This document shows, one piece after another, positions 25,823 through 36,117 of a stretch of DNA of 64,000 bases. The stretch comes from Lactococcus allomyrinae (GTDB lineage Bacteria; Bacillota; Bacilli; Lactobacillales; Streptococcaceae), in contig NZ_CP032627.1 in the NCBI RefSeq assembly GCF_003627095.1, positions 992,001 through 1,056,000 of the forward strand, read 5' to 3'. A program made the translations under genes and the position numbers. Every line of letters begins with the position of its first letter. The first letter of the stretch is position 1. Under the pieces are notes generated by a model. The model worked only from the letters and a program-made list of their open reading frames with translations. It ran no database searches and was not told the DNA's origin.

Positions 25823-27445
25823 CTAACCACCAATCAAATCACGTCTGCGGTAACCAACAAAACCAAGCACAATCATCAGCACTGACAGAATCAAAATTAC
25901 TGACACATTGCCCCAATCCATCTTATCAACAGGAAGTTTTGGGATATAATCGTAAATACTCAATTTTTCAATCCATTGAGGTAAATCAAGAATATGTCCA
26001 AGATAACTCATAAAGAGTAAGAAACCAAGATAGACCCAAATTGCGCCTGAAGCTCGTGGAATAAAAGCCACAAGTAAACTTAGAAGTGCGACAACAAATA
26101 CAATTCCGACAATCCAAATCATCCCAGGTTTCATTACATCAGCAAAACTTAAAGCATTTTTATTTCCTAACTGCTCAACATAAATACCAAGCACAGCCAA
26201 AAATTGCGCGACAACACTTCCTATAATTGCAGTCAATACATAGGTCAGATAAACTTTCAACCTAGAAATCGGTAAAGCATAAAGTTGTTCTTGACGATTC
26301 TTCCGTTCCTCAGCAGTCATCCGAGAGAGTAAAATCACTGCAAAAGCAGACACCAAAATAGACAAAATAGAAAACAAAGTAACCATAAAGTTTCCAGTAA
26401 TCGCATCTGTCGCTGTTGCATTTCCTATAAAAATCTGCTTAACCAGCTCATTGCCACTGATAAATTGGTCCATTTGTCCAAACATTGAACCATAGACCAA
26501 CCCTAAAACAAAGACAGCTAATAGCCAACCAATAATCATCTTTTTTTGCAAGCTTAACACCAAACCAGGTAAACTGAGCAGCGTTCTTTTAGCATGAGCA
26601 CGTCCGCGTCCTTCAGGCAAATAACCAGCGTTCACATCCCGTTTAATTTCGAGTACATAGGCAACTATCAGCATCAGTATCGAAAAGACAAGAGCAAGTC
26701 CGACTCCAAGCCAAGATTCGTGACCTGCTGCATAAGGAAATCCAAGATAACCCCATGAAAGTGGATTAAACCACCCAGCTTGAGGTGCGGCTACATCTGT
26801 TCCCATTCGTATCACATAAAGAAGTCCTAGAAAACCAAAAGTTGTTCCTTTAGCACCACCAGCCTCTGGAAAAATCTGAGCAAAGAACAACGCAATCATT
26901 CCCCACATCAGCCCTTGTGCTGATGTGCTACTCGCGAACAACAAATTACTCGAAAGATTGTTCAAACCATCGACATTTTGCGCTTGAATAGAGAATGCGA
27001 GCAAAAGTGCCATCACAATGTGCAACAACACAAGCTCAATCACAACTGCTGTTGTATTTGCTAATTTACCAATAGAAAATGAGCGAAAAAGCTCTGCTAT
27101 CCCATCATCTTCTTCCTTACGTGTTCGATTGACCACATAGATGATTGAGATAATGGCAAAAGTAATCGCCGTAATCAAAGTCATCGTTTGTCCAAAGATA
27201 GGTCCTAAGGTGTAAGCACTTGGATTTTTAATTGGTGTTGCACCAAAAAGTCCCAACATCGCTGGATTCTTTACAAACATGGTATACATTGTTGCTGCTG
27301 TTGCTGGGCTTGAAGCAACTTCCATCTTGCCTGCACCAGATGCCGCAAATGCTAACATCCCTAGCACCCAAAATATTAATTTTAGCCAATCACGTTTTAG
27401 GAGTGATTTGAACATCGCCCCCGTTTTATAAAGCGGTTTATTCAT
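25823..27445 (-). CDS. ABC exporter permease
   Basis: 540 residues from the ATG at 27445 (SD GGGAG at good distance; the in-frame ATG at 27454 touches the SD). About twelve hydrophobic segments in two similar halves (FKSLLKRDWLKLIFW; later KMIIGWLLAVFVLGLVYG). This is the exporter type annotated as polyketide/antibiotic-export permease. It works with the ATPase encoded 20 bp upstream, and a divergent TetR gene probably controls both. Confidence 0.85.
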   Translation of the reverse strand: MNKPLYKTGAMFKSLLKRDWLKLIFWVLGMLAFAASGAGKMEVASSPATAATMYTMFVKNPAMLGLFGATPIKNPSAYTLGPIFGQTMTLITAITFAIISIIYVVNRTRKEEDDGIAELFRSFSIGKLANTTAVVIELVLLHIVMALLLAFSIQAQNVDGLNNLSSNLLFASSTSAQGLMWGMIALFFAQIFPEAGGAKGTTFGFLGLLYVIRMGTDVAAPQAGWFNPLSWGYLGFPYAAGHESWLGVGLALVFSILMLIVAYVLEIKRDVNAGYLPEGRGRAHAKRTLLSLPGLVLSLQKKMIIGWLLAVFVLGLVYGSMFGQMDQFISGNELVKQIFIGNATATDAITGNFMVTLFSILSILVSAFAVILLSRMTAEERKNRQEQLYALPISRLKVYLTYVLTAIIGSVVAQFLAVLGIYVEQLGNKNALSFADVMKPGMIWIVGIVFVVALLSLLVAFIPRASGAIWVYLGFLLFMSYLGHILDLPQWIEKLSIYDYIPKLPVDKMDWGNVSVILILSVLMIVLGFVGYRRRDLIGG

Positions 27446-27465
27446 TATATTCATCTCCCAACTTT

Positions 27466-28344
27466 TTATTCATAGTGACGCATAAATAAGTCTTCAAGCG
27501 TTGGTGGCATAGATTCAAGTTTTTTCACACCATATTGTGTAATCGTTGATAATATTTCATCTACTTTATCACTATCAGCTTGGAAACTTGCTTTTGTACC
27601 ATCAATTTTTAAATCATGAACAGAGCTAAGGGTTTCAAGGCCTGTCGGAACTTGCCCTGTTTCAATCTTATATTGATAACGCGTTAAATGTCGCAAATCC
27701 TCAAGGCTTCCAGTTTCTACGATTTCACCTTTACGGATGACTGCAACACGGTCTGCCAGCTTTTCAACTTCAGACAAGATATGACTTGATAAAAGAATCG
27801 CTTTCCCTGCAGCTTTAAGCCTTCCAACTTCTTCCTGGAAAATAGCCTCCATCAATGGATCAAGTCCAGAAGTTGGTTCGTCAAATATATATAGTTCAGC
27901 ATCACTTGAGAGCGCTGCAATAAGTGCAATCTTTTGTCGATTTCCTTTAGAGTAAGATCGAGCTTTTTTCTTTGGATCTAACTCAAATTTTTTAATTAAT
28001 TCATCTCGTTTAATCGCATTTCCTTTACCATGAAGCTTCAAGAAAAGATCAATAATCTCTCCTCCTGATAGATTGGGCCAGAGATAAACATCACCTGGAA
28101 CATAAGCAATTTGCTTATGAATCTCAATAGCATCTGTCCAAACATCTTTTCCAAATATTTTGGCTGAGCCACCATTTGCACGGATAATACCAAGCAAAGT
28201 CCTAATCGTCGTTGATTTACCAGCACCGTTAGGTCCGATGTAGCCGAGTACTTCTCCAGCATTGACATCAAAACTTACGTCTTTGAGCGCTTGAAACTTA
28301 CCAAAGTTTTTTTGAAGCCCTTTTACTTCGACTACTTTTACCAT
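27466..28344 (-). CDS. ABC exporter ATP-binding subunit
   Basis: 292 residues from ATG 28344, preceded by GGAGGA; the upstream ATG at 28359 overlaps that SD. Walker A GPNGAGKST, signature-like YSKGNRQK, Walker B LYIFDEPTSGLD, and His switch LLSSH. Dimerises on the permease to power export. First gene of a two-gene operon read away from the TetR gene. Confidence 0.9.
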   Translation of the reverse strand: MVKVVEVKGLQKNFGKFQALKDVSFDVNAGEVLGYIGPNGAGKSTTIRTLLGIIRANGGSAKIFGKDVWTDAIEIHKQIAYVPGDVYLWPNLSGGEIIDLFLKLHGKGNAIKRDELIKKFELDPKKKARSYSKGNRQKIALIAALSSDAELYIFDEPTSGLDPLMEAIFQEEVGRLKAAGKAILLSSHILSEVEKLADRVAVIRKGEIVETGSLEDLRHLTRYQYKIETGQVPTGLETLSSVHDLKIDGTKASFQADSDKVDEILSTITQYGVKKLESMPPTLEDLFMRHYE

Positions 28345-28389
28345 AATTAAGTCCTCCATAAGGATAATTTCATTGTTTATAAAGTAATT

Positions 28390-28419
28390 TATGAACTAAA
28401 CTTAACTTTATAGTTCATA
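28390..28419. promoter_or_regulatory. Inverted repeat, probable TetR operator
   Basis: TATGAACTA-N12-TAGTTCATA, a perfect 9-bp inverted repeat in the divergent region between the ABC operon and the tetR gene. Typical size and place for a TetR-family dimer pair site. Confidence 0.6.
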
Positions 28420-28529
28420 TTGTACTCTTTTCCTTGAATTAGTTCAACAAAAAAGCTATAATTTTTTATAGAAAATAGATTTGTCAGTACTGACAGCTTT
28501 TTGTCAGTAAGATTGGAAAGGTTTTCCTC

Positions 28530-29087
28530 ATGAACCAAACAGAAAAAAAGAAAAAAGCCATTTTAGACACGACTTTTACATTGTTGAATGAAAAAGAAAT
28601 TAAAGAAATTACTGTTGATGAAATTGCTCAAAAAGCAGTAGTATCAAAGGTTACATTATTTAAGTATTATAAAAATAAAAATCATTTGATGAATATTGTC
28701 ATTATGCACGCTTTTGAAAATATGGCGGCACAAGTTGAAAAAATCATTCAAAGTAATCTGAACTTTGAAGAAACTTATGAGGGTATCACCCAGATGAAAC
28801 TGAAACAGCTTGAGCATTATTCTCCGATATTTTCTCAAAATTTGATGACACAATACTCTGAAAGTCCTGATTTTTTTGATACCGATGCAGTCACAGTGCA
28901 GATGAAAATTTATGATAAACTTTTTCAAAAAGGACAGGATGAAGGTAAAATTTCAAAAGACTTCACCAAAGATGATTTCCTATTTCTTGTCAATATCTTC
29001 ATCTCAGGAATGAAAGGTTTATCCGCAGATTATCTGTTTCAAAAAACTGGGATACTTACTCGATTTTTCATTAATGGACTGAAATAG
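28530..29087 (+). CDS. TetR-family regulator of the adjacent ABC exporter
   Basis: 185 residues. HTH at about 20-50 (KEITVDEIAQKAVVSKVTLFKYYKNKNHL), then a ligand-binding helical domain ending FINGLK. Divergent to the exporter genes with an inverted repeat between, so it most likely represses that operon and is induced by the exported compound; this is inference from layout. Confidence 0.85.
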   Translation: MNQTEKKKKAILDTTFTLLNEKEIKEITVDEIAQKAVVSKVTLFKYYKNKNHLMNIVIMHAFENMAAQVEKIIQSNLNFEETYEGITQMKLKQLEHYSPIFSQNLMTQYSESPDFFDTDAVTVQMKIYDKLFQKGQDEGKISKDFTKDDFLFLVNIFISGMKGLSADYLFQKTGILTRFFINGLK

Positions 29088-29137
29088 TTCTCCATTAATG
29101 CTTACGTGCTAAGGCACCAACCTTGATAAACCAAAAG

Positions 29138-29163
29138 AAAAAATGGGATTTTCCCATTTTTTT
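29138..29163. terminator. Terminator after tetR
   Basis: AAAAATGGGA-TTT-TCCCATTTTT with further T, 51 bp after the tetR stop; symmetric, so usable in both directions. Confidence 0.8.
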
Positions 29164-29254
29164 CTACCTGTCAGTATTGACAAAAACCAATCAGTATGCT
29201 GACAGCCTCAAATTTATCATATTTTTGAAAATAAATGTATCATAGATGTAGCAC

Positions 29255-30181
29255 TTAGTTCGTATAAACTTCTGAATTTTTAAGTTCTTTCGCAACCTCA
29301 ACAAGTCTGCGTAAGCGATGATTGACTCCTGATTTTCCAAGTGGTGGATCTAAAAGTTCTCCCAACTCTTTAAGCGTAGCTTCTGGATTTTCAAGACGTA
29401 ATTTAGCAACGACGGTAAGTTGTGGTGGAAGTTGTTCAAGCTCTTTTTTTTCGTTTAAAAAATGAATGGCTTCAATCACTTCTTGGCTTGCTGCAACTGA
29501 CTTAGCAATATTTGCATTTTCAAAATTAGATTGACGGTTCGCGAGGCCTCGCATTTCTCGAATCATTTTAGCATCCTCAAATTTAAGACGTGCCTGCATT
29601 GCTCCAATTAATGTTAGGAAATCCATGATTTCTTCTGCTTTAGAAAGGTATAAAATCCAGCGATTTTTTCGTTCAATGACTCTAGCATTTAGCTCAAATT
29701 TCCTAAAAATCTCCTGTAGGTCTTCCGCGTGTTCTTGATAAACATTAGAAATAGAGAGCTGATACTCACCTTTTTCTGGATTATGAAGACTTCCAGAAGA
29801 TAAAAAAGCTCCCCGTAAATAGTCACGACTCATCAGATTATCATTTTTTACAAAATCAGGAACACCATTATCCAGCATCAACGCCTCTGCAAGACTCAAT
29901 TCATCAAGAAGATCGGTGGCACCATCTTCAATAAAGACAGTATAAACTCTATTTTTTGACAAAGTTGTTTTTTGGTGGACACGAATTTCTGCACGAATTT
30001 CATAAAGTTCAAGCAGCATTTGATAAATATATTTAGCAGTCCCCGCATTTTCGGTTGCAATAGATAAAGTCAAACCACCAGAAATACCAACCGAACCATT
30101 CATCCGTACAAGAGCTAAAAGAGTGCCAGTCGTTGCAAAATTGCGGGTTAACTCTTTTTTGACATCACTTGTAAAACTCAT
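29255..30181 (-). CDS. whiA: WhiA, LAGLIDADG-fold/HTH DNA-binding protein
   Basis: 308 residues. N-terminal WhiA domain (MSFTSDVKKELTRNF), a LAGLIDADG-like core (LRGAFLSSGSLHNPEKGEYQ) and C-terminal HTH with LKELGELLDPPLGKSGVNHR, the family signature. In Firmicutes WhiA affects cell division and chromosome segregation. Last gene of the conserved rapZ-yvcK-whiA cluster, here about 225 bp behind yvcK, so possibly with its own promoter. Confidence 0.95.
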   Translation of the reverse strand: MSFTSDVKKELTRNFATTGTLLALVRMNGSVGISGGLTLSIATENAGTAKYIYQMLLELYEIRAEIRVHQKTTLSKNRVYTVFIEDGATDLLDELSLAEALMLDNGVPDFVKNDNLMSRDYLRGAFLSSGSLHNPEKGEYQLSISNVYQEHAEDLQEIFRKFELNARVIERKNRWILYLSKAEEIMDFLTLIGAMQARLKFEDAKMIREMRGLANRQSNFENANIAKSVAASQEVIEAIHFLNEKKELEQLPPQLTVVAKLRLENPEATLKELGELLDPPLGKSGVNHRLRRLVEVAKELKNSEVYTN

Positions 30182-30407
30182 TTTTTAACCCTTTTCATTC
30201 ATTTTTGTTATTGTGAAATCAACTCGCTTTACTTTTAATGACGAACCTATCTCTACTTTGCTACACCGTAAGCAGTTGAGTGTATATCAAAGCTCAATTC
30301 GATAAAAAAGTAGAGTAGAGTTATCTTCATTGTCACTGACAGAAGTTTTTGAAAGCATTGTCAATTCTGTCAGTATACTGATAGAAAAAATTTGAACTGA
30401 CGGTTCA

Positions 30408-31388
30408 TCAATCTATTATTTGCTGCTGAGAAATAGCAATAATTTCTTGCGCTACTGCCTCACCATCATGAAATGCCCCGCCATCACGAAGTTCCAAAAA
30501 ATTATTTGATACGATATTAACTTTTTCGGCCCTGAGTGATTCAAAATCATGTTCAACCTGAACAAGATACTCGTCAAATTTATTCGTATTCATATACTCT
30601 TCTGGTACTTTTTCAATATTTACAAGTACAGTATCAATGACATTTGTCCCTAAATGTTCATGCAACACGCGCACATGATCTGCATCAGTAAAATACTCCG
30701 TTTCACCACGTTGTGTCATAATATTGCATACATAGATGATTTTTGCTTTCGTTTTCCAAAGCGCCTCACAGATTTCAGGGATAACGATATTTGGCAAGAT
30801 AGACGTAAAAAGTGAACCAGGTCCCAGTACGATTGTATCTGCTTCCATGATAGACTTTACAACATTTCTTGAAGCAACAGGTGTATTTCCCGTTGCAGTC
30901 TCAGTTAGATAAACATGGTCAATCAATCCTTTATGACCAGCAATATGACTCTCACCAGCAACTTCATAACCATCCTTAAAAACAGCGTGCAAAGTCAATG
31001 CTGCATCCGACGAAGGATATATTTTACCATCAACATGGAAAAATTTCGCTAATGATTGAATGGCCCGATAAGTTGAGCCTTGCATTTCAGAAATAGCAGC
31101 AATAATCAAATTGCCCAACGGATGCCCCGCAAGCTCCCCATCTGCCTCATTAAAGCGATATTGTAAAATATCGGCATAAAATTTTGGCATATCAGACATT
31201 GCAATCAAAACATTTCGTAAATCACCCGGTGGTGCAATACTTACAGCCGAGCGAATTCGCCCAGATGATCCCCCATCATCTGCTACTGTCACAATCGCTG
31301 TTAAATCAACTTTTTCTTTTCTCAACGCTCTCAGAACGACAGGAATACCAGTGCCGCCCCCAATCACAACTATTTTGGGCTTACTCAT
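30408..31388 (-). CDS. YvcK/GlmR-type gluconeogenesis factor (CofD-like)
   Basis: 326 residues. [13 protein letters not shown] at the N-terminus, [18 protein letters not shown], and [13 protein letters not shown] are the YvcK signatures. The family binds UDP-GlcNAc and supports peptidoglycan precursor flow and growth on gluconeogenic carbon. Overlaps rapZ by 4 bp. Confidence 0.93.
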   Translation of the reverse strand: MSKPKIVVIGGGTGIPVVLRALRKEKVDLTAIVTVADDGGSSGRIRSAVSIAPPGDLRNVLIAMSDMPKFYADILQYRFNEADGELAGHPLGNLIIAAISEMQGSTYRAIQSLAKFFHVDGKIYPSSDAALTLHAVFKDGYEVAGESHIAGHKGLIDHVYLTETATGNTPVASRNVVKSIMEADTIVLGPGSLFTSILPNIVIPEICEALWKTKAKIIYVCNIMTQRGETEYFTDADHVRVLHEHLGTNVIDTVLVNIEKVPEEYMNTNKFDEYLVQVEHDFESLRAEKVNIVSNNFLELRDGGAFHDGEAVAQEIIAISQQQIID

Positions 31389-32272
31389 GAACGATTTACC
31401 GTTTCCTTCCTGCGGTCTTTGTCACGATGGCTTGTATTCAAATGCCAGTGCTCTTGAAGAGTTTTTGATACTCGCTCTGCAAAAGCTACAGAGCGATGTT
31501 GGCCGCCCGTACATCCAAACGCAATTGTTAGAACAGATTTTCCTTCTTTTTGATAAGCAGGCAAGATTGGAACCAGCATCTTCATAAGATTTTGATAAAA
31601 TTCTTCTGATTGCGGATGATTCATGACATAGTCATAAACCTCTTCATCTGTTCCATTTTTATCACGAAGTGTTGGAATATAATGAGGATTAGGTAAGAAA
31701 CGGACATCAAAAACCAAATCTGCATCTAATGGAAGACCATATTTAAAGCCAAAAGACATTACCTCAATCCGAAAAGTTGAAGCAACACTCATTGAAAATT
31801 GTTGCAAAATTTTAGAACGTAAATTACGAGGTGTCAATTCACTCGTATCAATAACCACTTCCGCTAAATTTTTCAAATCACTCAAAATTTCACGTTCTTT
31901 GGTAATCCCATCCAAAGTTCTACCGTCAATAGCCAGCGGATGACTCCGTCTGGTTTCTTTATAGCGTGAAACAAGCTCTGAATCATTTGCATCCAAAAAC
32001 AATAGTTTAAAATTAATTTGTGAATTGTCTGAAAGCTCTGTCACGATACTATATAAGTGGTCAAAAAAGCTTCTCGAACGCATATCAACAACCATTGCAA
32101 CTTTGTCAATTTTATTGTCAGGTGTATTCAATAATTCAACAAATTTTTCAATTAAAGTCGGAGGCATATTATCAACTGTAAAATATCCCATATCCTCAAA
32201 CGACTGGATTGCCACAGTTTTACCAGCTCCTGACATCCCTGTAATGATAACAACATTAAGTTCTTTACTCAT
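31385..32272 (-). CDS. rapZ: RapZ/YvcJ nucleotide-binding protein
   Basis: 295 residues. Walker [39 protein letters not shown] and the C-terminal [15 protein letters not shown] are RapZ signatures. Binds ATP/GTP; in enterics it is an RNA adaptor for glmZ decay, in Gram-positives its role is less clear. First gene of the cluster with yvcK and whiA. Confidence 0.94.
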   Translation of the reverse strand: MSKELNVVIITGMSGAGKTVAIQSFEDMGYFTVDNMPPTLIEKFVELLNTPDNKIDKVAMVVDMRSRSFFDHLYSIVTELSDNSQINFKLLFLDANDSELVSRYKETRRSHPLAIDGRTLDGITKEREILSDLKNLAEVVIDTSELTPRNLRSKILQQFSMSVASTFRIEVMSFGFKYGLPLDADLVFDVRFLPNPHYIPTLRDKNGTDEEVYDYVMNHPQSEEFYQNLMKMLVPILPAYQKEGKSVLTIAFGCTGGQHRSVAFAERVSKTLQEHWHLNTSHRDKDRRKETVNRS

Positions 32273-32416
32273 TTTATTAGGTTCCTCTCATTTTTGTCAT
32301 TGAAATGACTATCTCTCGTCTTGAAAAACATCATCTCTATTTTTTACTCACTGACAGGCTCCTGTCAGTACTGACAACATTCTATTTATTCATTTATGAC
32401 TCAATATCATTCAAGG

Positions 32417-33745
32417 CTAATATGAAAAACGCAAACCTTTTGGAAAATAATTTTTAACGACACCATTAACAAACTTGGCAAAACCCAAACCATTTCCGTT
32501 AATAACAAGCTGCACCCATCCGTTACTGATGCATTCACCAATCGTTAGAGTTTCTCCAGCAACATATTTTCTAAATTGTTCTTCATTAATTTCTAATGTT
32601 CGCTCCACTTCTTCTGGTCTCAACGCCAAACCTAAAGCAAAAGAAGGTTCAAAACGATTTTTCTTAAAAACTCCCAAATGCAAACCATTACGAGCAATCT
32701 TTAACTTAGACAAATCAGGCAAACCCTCCGGTAAAAAATATAAATTATCACCAAAAACCTGTAAAATACCCGCTGACAAAAAATCTGTCAATAAGTTTTT
32801 CTTATAAAACTCATCCCATAATTTTTTTTGTTCATTGGTCAATTTAGATTTACCAACTTTAATTTTTTTGTCAGTAACTTTGTCACGTCTGTCATTAAGT
32901 TTCGCGACAAATTGACCTTCTCCTAGAAAATGATGTGGCCAACAACGGACCACCTCTGGCATATCAATTCCCTCTGATTGTCCATTTATTTTCGGGATAT
33001 TCATCAGTTTCATGTTAGGATAATTTTCTAATATCCATTTCACAATATCCTCATTTTCTTCCTCAGACCATGTGCACGTTGAATAAATTAATGACCCACC
33101 AGGCGCTAACATTTTCATGGCTTCCTCAACGATTTCGCGCTGCAAATTCGCACAGTTCTGAGGATAATCAGGAGACCAATACTGTATTGCATCAGAATCT
33201 TTACGAAACATTCCTTCACCTGAACATGGAGCATCTAATATAATAGCATCAAAATATTGCGTAAAAACCTTAGCCAGTCTCTTAGGACTTTCATTAAGTA
33301 CAACTACATTTCTAGCACCAAATCTTTCAATATTTTCCACCAAAATTTTACTTCGTTTATGAGAAATCTCATTTGAAACTAATAATCCTTCATTTCCCAA
33401 AAAACTGAGCAGATGAGTAGATTTACCTCCCGGTGCTGCACATAAATCAAGCACTTTCATCCCTGACTGAACCCCAGCACTTTCAGCAACCACCTGTGCC
33501 GCAGGTTCTTGAGAATAGATGAGACCACACACGTGCTCAACTGACTTACCAGAGATTTTCCCATAGTATCCAAAAGAACTTTCAGAAATAGCTTCATAGT
33601 CACTACTTTCAATACTGCTCAAGTTTTTTAAAGGATTTATCCGAAAACCACTCACTGCTTCTCTATCAAAACTTTTTAAAAATTCTTCAAACTCATTTCC
33701 AAGAATATTCTTATATTTATCTAAAAATTCTACAGGTAAATCCAT
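32417..33745 (-). CDS. RsmF-like rRNA (cytosine-5) methyltransferase
   Basis: 442 residues. SAM-binding motif LDLCAAPGGKSTHL (about 95-108), DAPCSGEGMFRKD with the release cysteine, and STCTWSEEENED with the catalytic cysteine: NOL1/NOP2/Sun family. A C-terminal PUA-like domain (RNGLHLGVFKKNRFEPSFAL) follows, as in RsmF/YebU. Modifies a cytosine in 16S rRNA; exact site not shown by the sequence. Confidence 0.9.
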   Translation of the reverse strand: MDLPVEFLDKYKNILGNEFEEFLKSFDREAVSGFRINPLKNLSSIESSDYEAISESSFGYYGKISGKSVEHVCGLIYSQEPAAQVVAESAGVQSGMKVLDLCAAPGGKSTHLLSFLGNEGLLVSNEISHKRSKILVENIERFGARNVVVLNESPKRLAKVFTQYFDAIILDAPCSGEGMFRKDSDAIQYWSPDYPQNCANLQREIVEEAMKMLAPGGSLIYSTCTWSEEENEDIVKWILENYPNMKLMNIPKINGQSEGIDMPEVVRCWPHHFLGEGQFVAKLNDRRDKVTDKKIKVGKSKLTNEQKKLWDEFYKKNLLTDFLSAGILQVFGDNLYFLPEGLPDLSKLKIARNGLHLGVFKKNRFEPSFALGLALRPEEVERTLEINEEQFRKYVAGETLTIGECISNGWVQLVINGNGLGFAKFVNGVVKNYFPKGLRFSY

Positions 33746-33793
33746 TTTAACCTCATTGAAATCATTATTTTCTCATAAAATCAGCGATTATCC

Positions 33794-35239
33794 TTATAAC
33801 ATTGGCGAAATAAGCCGTGCCAGTCCTTCTTTAAATCGAATCCAATTTGAACGTTGTTCATAAAGCTCAAGCGTTAATCCTTGACTCAACTGCAAGTCCT
33901 TCATAAAATCACTTCTCAATTTCTGAGCAATATCATAATCATATATTACCACATTTGCCTCAAAACAAAGTTGAAGACTCCGATAATCCAAATTCGCTGA
34001 ACCAACTGAAGCGTACTCTCCATCAATAATTAACGTCTTAGAATGGACAAAACCATTTTCGTAAGTATAGACTTTCGCACCATATTTAACCAAATCTGCC
34101 GCATGAAAATAAGTCGCCCAATAAACTAAAGGATGGTCTGGCTTATTTGGAATCATCATCCTTACCTGAACACCAGATAAAAGTGCCAATTTCAATGATT
34201 CATGCAAAGCATCTGAAGGAATATAATAAGGTGTCTGAATCACAATTTCACGTTCAGCACCAGAAATCATTTTCATATAAGTTAACTTAATCTGTTCCTT
34301 ATCCTCATCTGGTCCAGAAGTAACCAACTGTGTCGCAACATGCCCAATTGCAATAGAATCAGGAAAGTAAGGCTCTCCCTCTGTAATCTCAAACTTATGT
34401 TGTGAGTTCCAATCCAAAATAAAGCGATGTTGCAAACTATAGATAATATCCCCTGTTAAACGCAGATGATTATCTCGCCAATAGCCAAATTTTTTCGTTA
34501 CCGAAGCATACTCATCTCCAACATTAAAACCACCAGTATAACCAATCACACCATCAATGACCACAATCTTACGATGCAGCCGATAGTTTGTTCTAGGATT
34601 AATCAAAGGCATAATTAAAGGGAAAAACTGTGCAACCTGCCCTCCAAGTTCAGTCAGTTCCTTAAATTCCTTTAATTTCGTCTTATTTGAACCCCATGCA
34701 TCCATCAACAAGCGAACTTCAACCCCCCGCCTACGAGCAGCAAGCAAAGCATCATAAATTTCGTGGCCAAGGTGGTCCATCCTAAAAATATAATATTCCA
34801 TATGAACATGATGTTTTGCCCTATTGATATCCTCAATTAGAGCATCAAATTTTTCTCTACCGTCATTAAAAATTTTAACATCAGTATTTGTTGAAATGAT
34901 TGATTTTTCCTCAACATACAACATATTGATGAGCTGTCCAATCACGTGATTCTTTCGCATCTTATTAACAAAAGCACGATCTGAAAAAGCTTTTTCAGCA
35001 TGACCAAGTTGCTTTTCAAAACCAATATGAAATCTTTTTCTATCTTTAAAAATACGATAATGCGAAATCCCTCGCCCAATCAAAAGATACAAAATAAATC
35101 CTAAAACAGGTAAAACATTAATCACAAAAAGCCACGACCAAGTTGATGCCGTTGATTTTCTCTCCCTAAAGATAATGATTAAGGATAAGAGAAAGTTTAA
35201 AAAAAACACAAATAATTCAAAAAGTGCAATAAAATTCAT
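33794..35239 (-). CDS. cls: Cardiolipin synthase (PLD family)
   Basis: 481 residues. Two N-terminal membrane segments (1-25, 35-55), then two HKD motifs, HRKIVVIDG and HSKTLIIDG, each followed by the expected Gly/Asn (GFNVGDEY; GSANLDYRS). Joins two phosphatidylglycerols to cardiolipin at the membrane. Full length for the bacterial Cls family. Confidence 0.94.
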   Translation of the reverse strand: MNFIALFELFVFFLNFLLSLIIIFRERKSTASTWSWLFVINVLPVLGFILYLLIGRGISHYRIFKDRKRFHIGFEKQLGHAEKAFSDRAFVNKMRKNHVIGQLINMLYVEEKSIISTNTDVKIFNDGREKFDALIEDINRAKHHVHMEYYIFRMDHLGHEIYDALLAARRRGVEVRLLMDAWGSNKTKLKEFKELTELGGQVAQFFPLIMPLINPRTNYRLHRKIVVIDGVIGYTGGFNVGDEYASVTKKFGYWRDNHLRLTGDIIYSLQHRFILDWNSQHKFEITEGEPYFPDSIAIGHVATQLVTSGPDEDKEQIKLTYMKMISGAEREIVIQTPYYIPSDALHESLKLALLSGVQVRMMIPNKPDHPLVYWATYFHAADLVKYGAKVYTYENGFVHSKTLIIDGEYASVGSANLDYRSLQLCFEANVVIYDYDIAQKLRSDFMKDLQLSQGLTLELYEQRSNWIRFKEGLARLISPML

Positions 35240-35379
35240 GTTACTCCTTCCAATAAACCCCTATTTATTCTTCTATTATACCATACCCCCTAACCTGATA
35301 TTTACTTAGAACATTCTCTACACTCTCAAATCCTAATAAACCAATAAATAAAGTTAATTTTCTAATCAAACATTTATTT

Positions 35380-35403
35380 AAAACTTACAAATTTGTAAGT
35401 TTT
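35380..35403. promoter_or_regulatory. Palindrome upstream of the YxeA-like gene
   Basis: AAAACTTACAAATTTGTAAGTTTT, a 24-bp palindrome. Its core CTTACAA-AT-TTGTAAG recurs as CTTACAA-TA-TTGTAAG at 35967, before the P-type ATPase gene, suggesting one regulator for both. Confidence 0.65.
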
Positions 35404-35424
35404 AAACTACTCTCCCATGATACT

Positions 35425-35505
35425 ATGGTTGAAGAAACAAAAAAAGTTAAAACTAAAGGGATAATTCTCTTAATACTAATTTTAACTTTTAATCTAACTT
35501 GTTGA
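35425..35505 (+). CDS. Candidate 26-residue hydrophobic peptide
   Basis: ATG at 35425 opens 26 codons: a basic head (MVEETKKVKTKG) and a hydrophobic tail ending in Cys (IILLILILTFNLTC). Its stop TGA overlaps the SD (GAGGTG) of the next gene, an arrangement that suggests translational coupling. No clear SD of its own. Could be a leader peptide or chance; the composition is like a short membrane peptide. Confidence 0.3.
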   Translation: MVEETKKVKTKGIILLILILTFNLTC

Positions 35506-35513
35506 GGTGAAAA

Positions 35514-35867
35514 ATGAAAAAAATAATCTTATCCATTCCTTTAATCATTATTGCATTATTGTCACTAACCGCGTGCAGTAAAGAATTTGATGATAGCTTC
35601 AAACAATCTGTATACTACACAAAAATAGAAACCAGTCCAGCTCAGAGTAAAGATAGTGAAAACAAACCATACTATCTCTATCATCAGACATTTGTAAACG
35701 ACAAAGGAGAAGCTGTTAAATTTGACATGAAAGAATATCGTAGCGAACCTTTAAAATTAGACAGCTATTTAAAAGTCATGATTAACAAAAAAGATGGCGT
35801 AAAAAGTTGGGAAGAAATATCCAAAAAAGCTATTCCTAATACTGCTCTAGACAAACTAAATAAATAA
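35514..35867 (+). CDS. YxeA-family (DUF1093) lipoprotein
   Basis: 117 residues. Lipoprotein signal peptide with lipobox LTAC (Cys about 21), then YYTKIETSPAQ, YLYHQTFVNDKGE and LKLDSYLKVMINKKDGVKSW, which fit the YxeA family of small exported proteins. Function unknown. SD GAGGTG upstream. The same palindrome precedes it and the following P-type ATPase gene. Confidence 0.8.
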   Translation: MKKIILSIPLIIIALLSLTACSKEFDDSFKQSVYYTKIETSPAQSKDSENKPYYLYHQTFVNDKGEAVKFDMKEYRSEPLKLDSYLKVMINKKDGVKSWEEISKKAIPNTALDKLNK

Positions 35868-35889
35868 TATTTATTATACTCAACCAAAC

Positions 35890-35933
35890 CATGACTGCTA
35901 TTTCTCAGCCGAAACAAAGCAGTCATTTTTTTA
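35890..35933 (+). terminator. Terminator after the YxeA-like gene
   Basis: ATGACTGC ... GCAGTCAT stem followed by TTTTTTT, 25 bp after the stop. Confidence 0.85.
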
Positions 35934-35966
35934 TTTTCCTCCCTTTAGAGTCTATCTTATAAATTT

Positions 35967-35982
35967 CTTACAATATTGTAAG
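35967..35982. promoter_or_regulatory. Palindrome upstream of the P-type ATPase
   Basis: CTTACAATATTGTAAG, arms identical to those at 35384-35399. Lies about 135 bp before the ATPase start, within the likely promoter region. Confidence 0.6.
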
Positions 35983-36117
35983 CTTTAATCGTCATATCTT
36001 TGTTAAAATAATAGTATATAATCAAAAAATATACTCTAACCTACTAGATATACCTTCAAGTTCTCTCTTTAAATAAGATGAGAAAATATAAATTAAAGAT
36101 AACGATAGGAGAAATAT

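Noticed and set aside
30182-30407. Possible small RNA between yvcK and whiA
   Set aside because: Some short complementary stretches and a CTGTCAGT pair, but no promoter-terminator pair that I can support.
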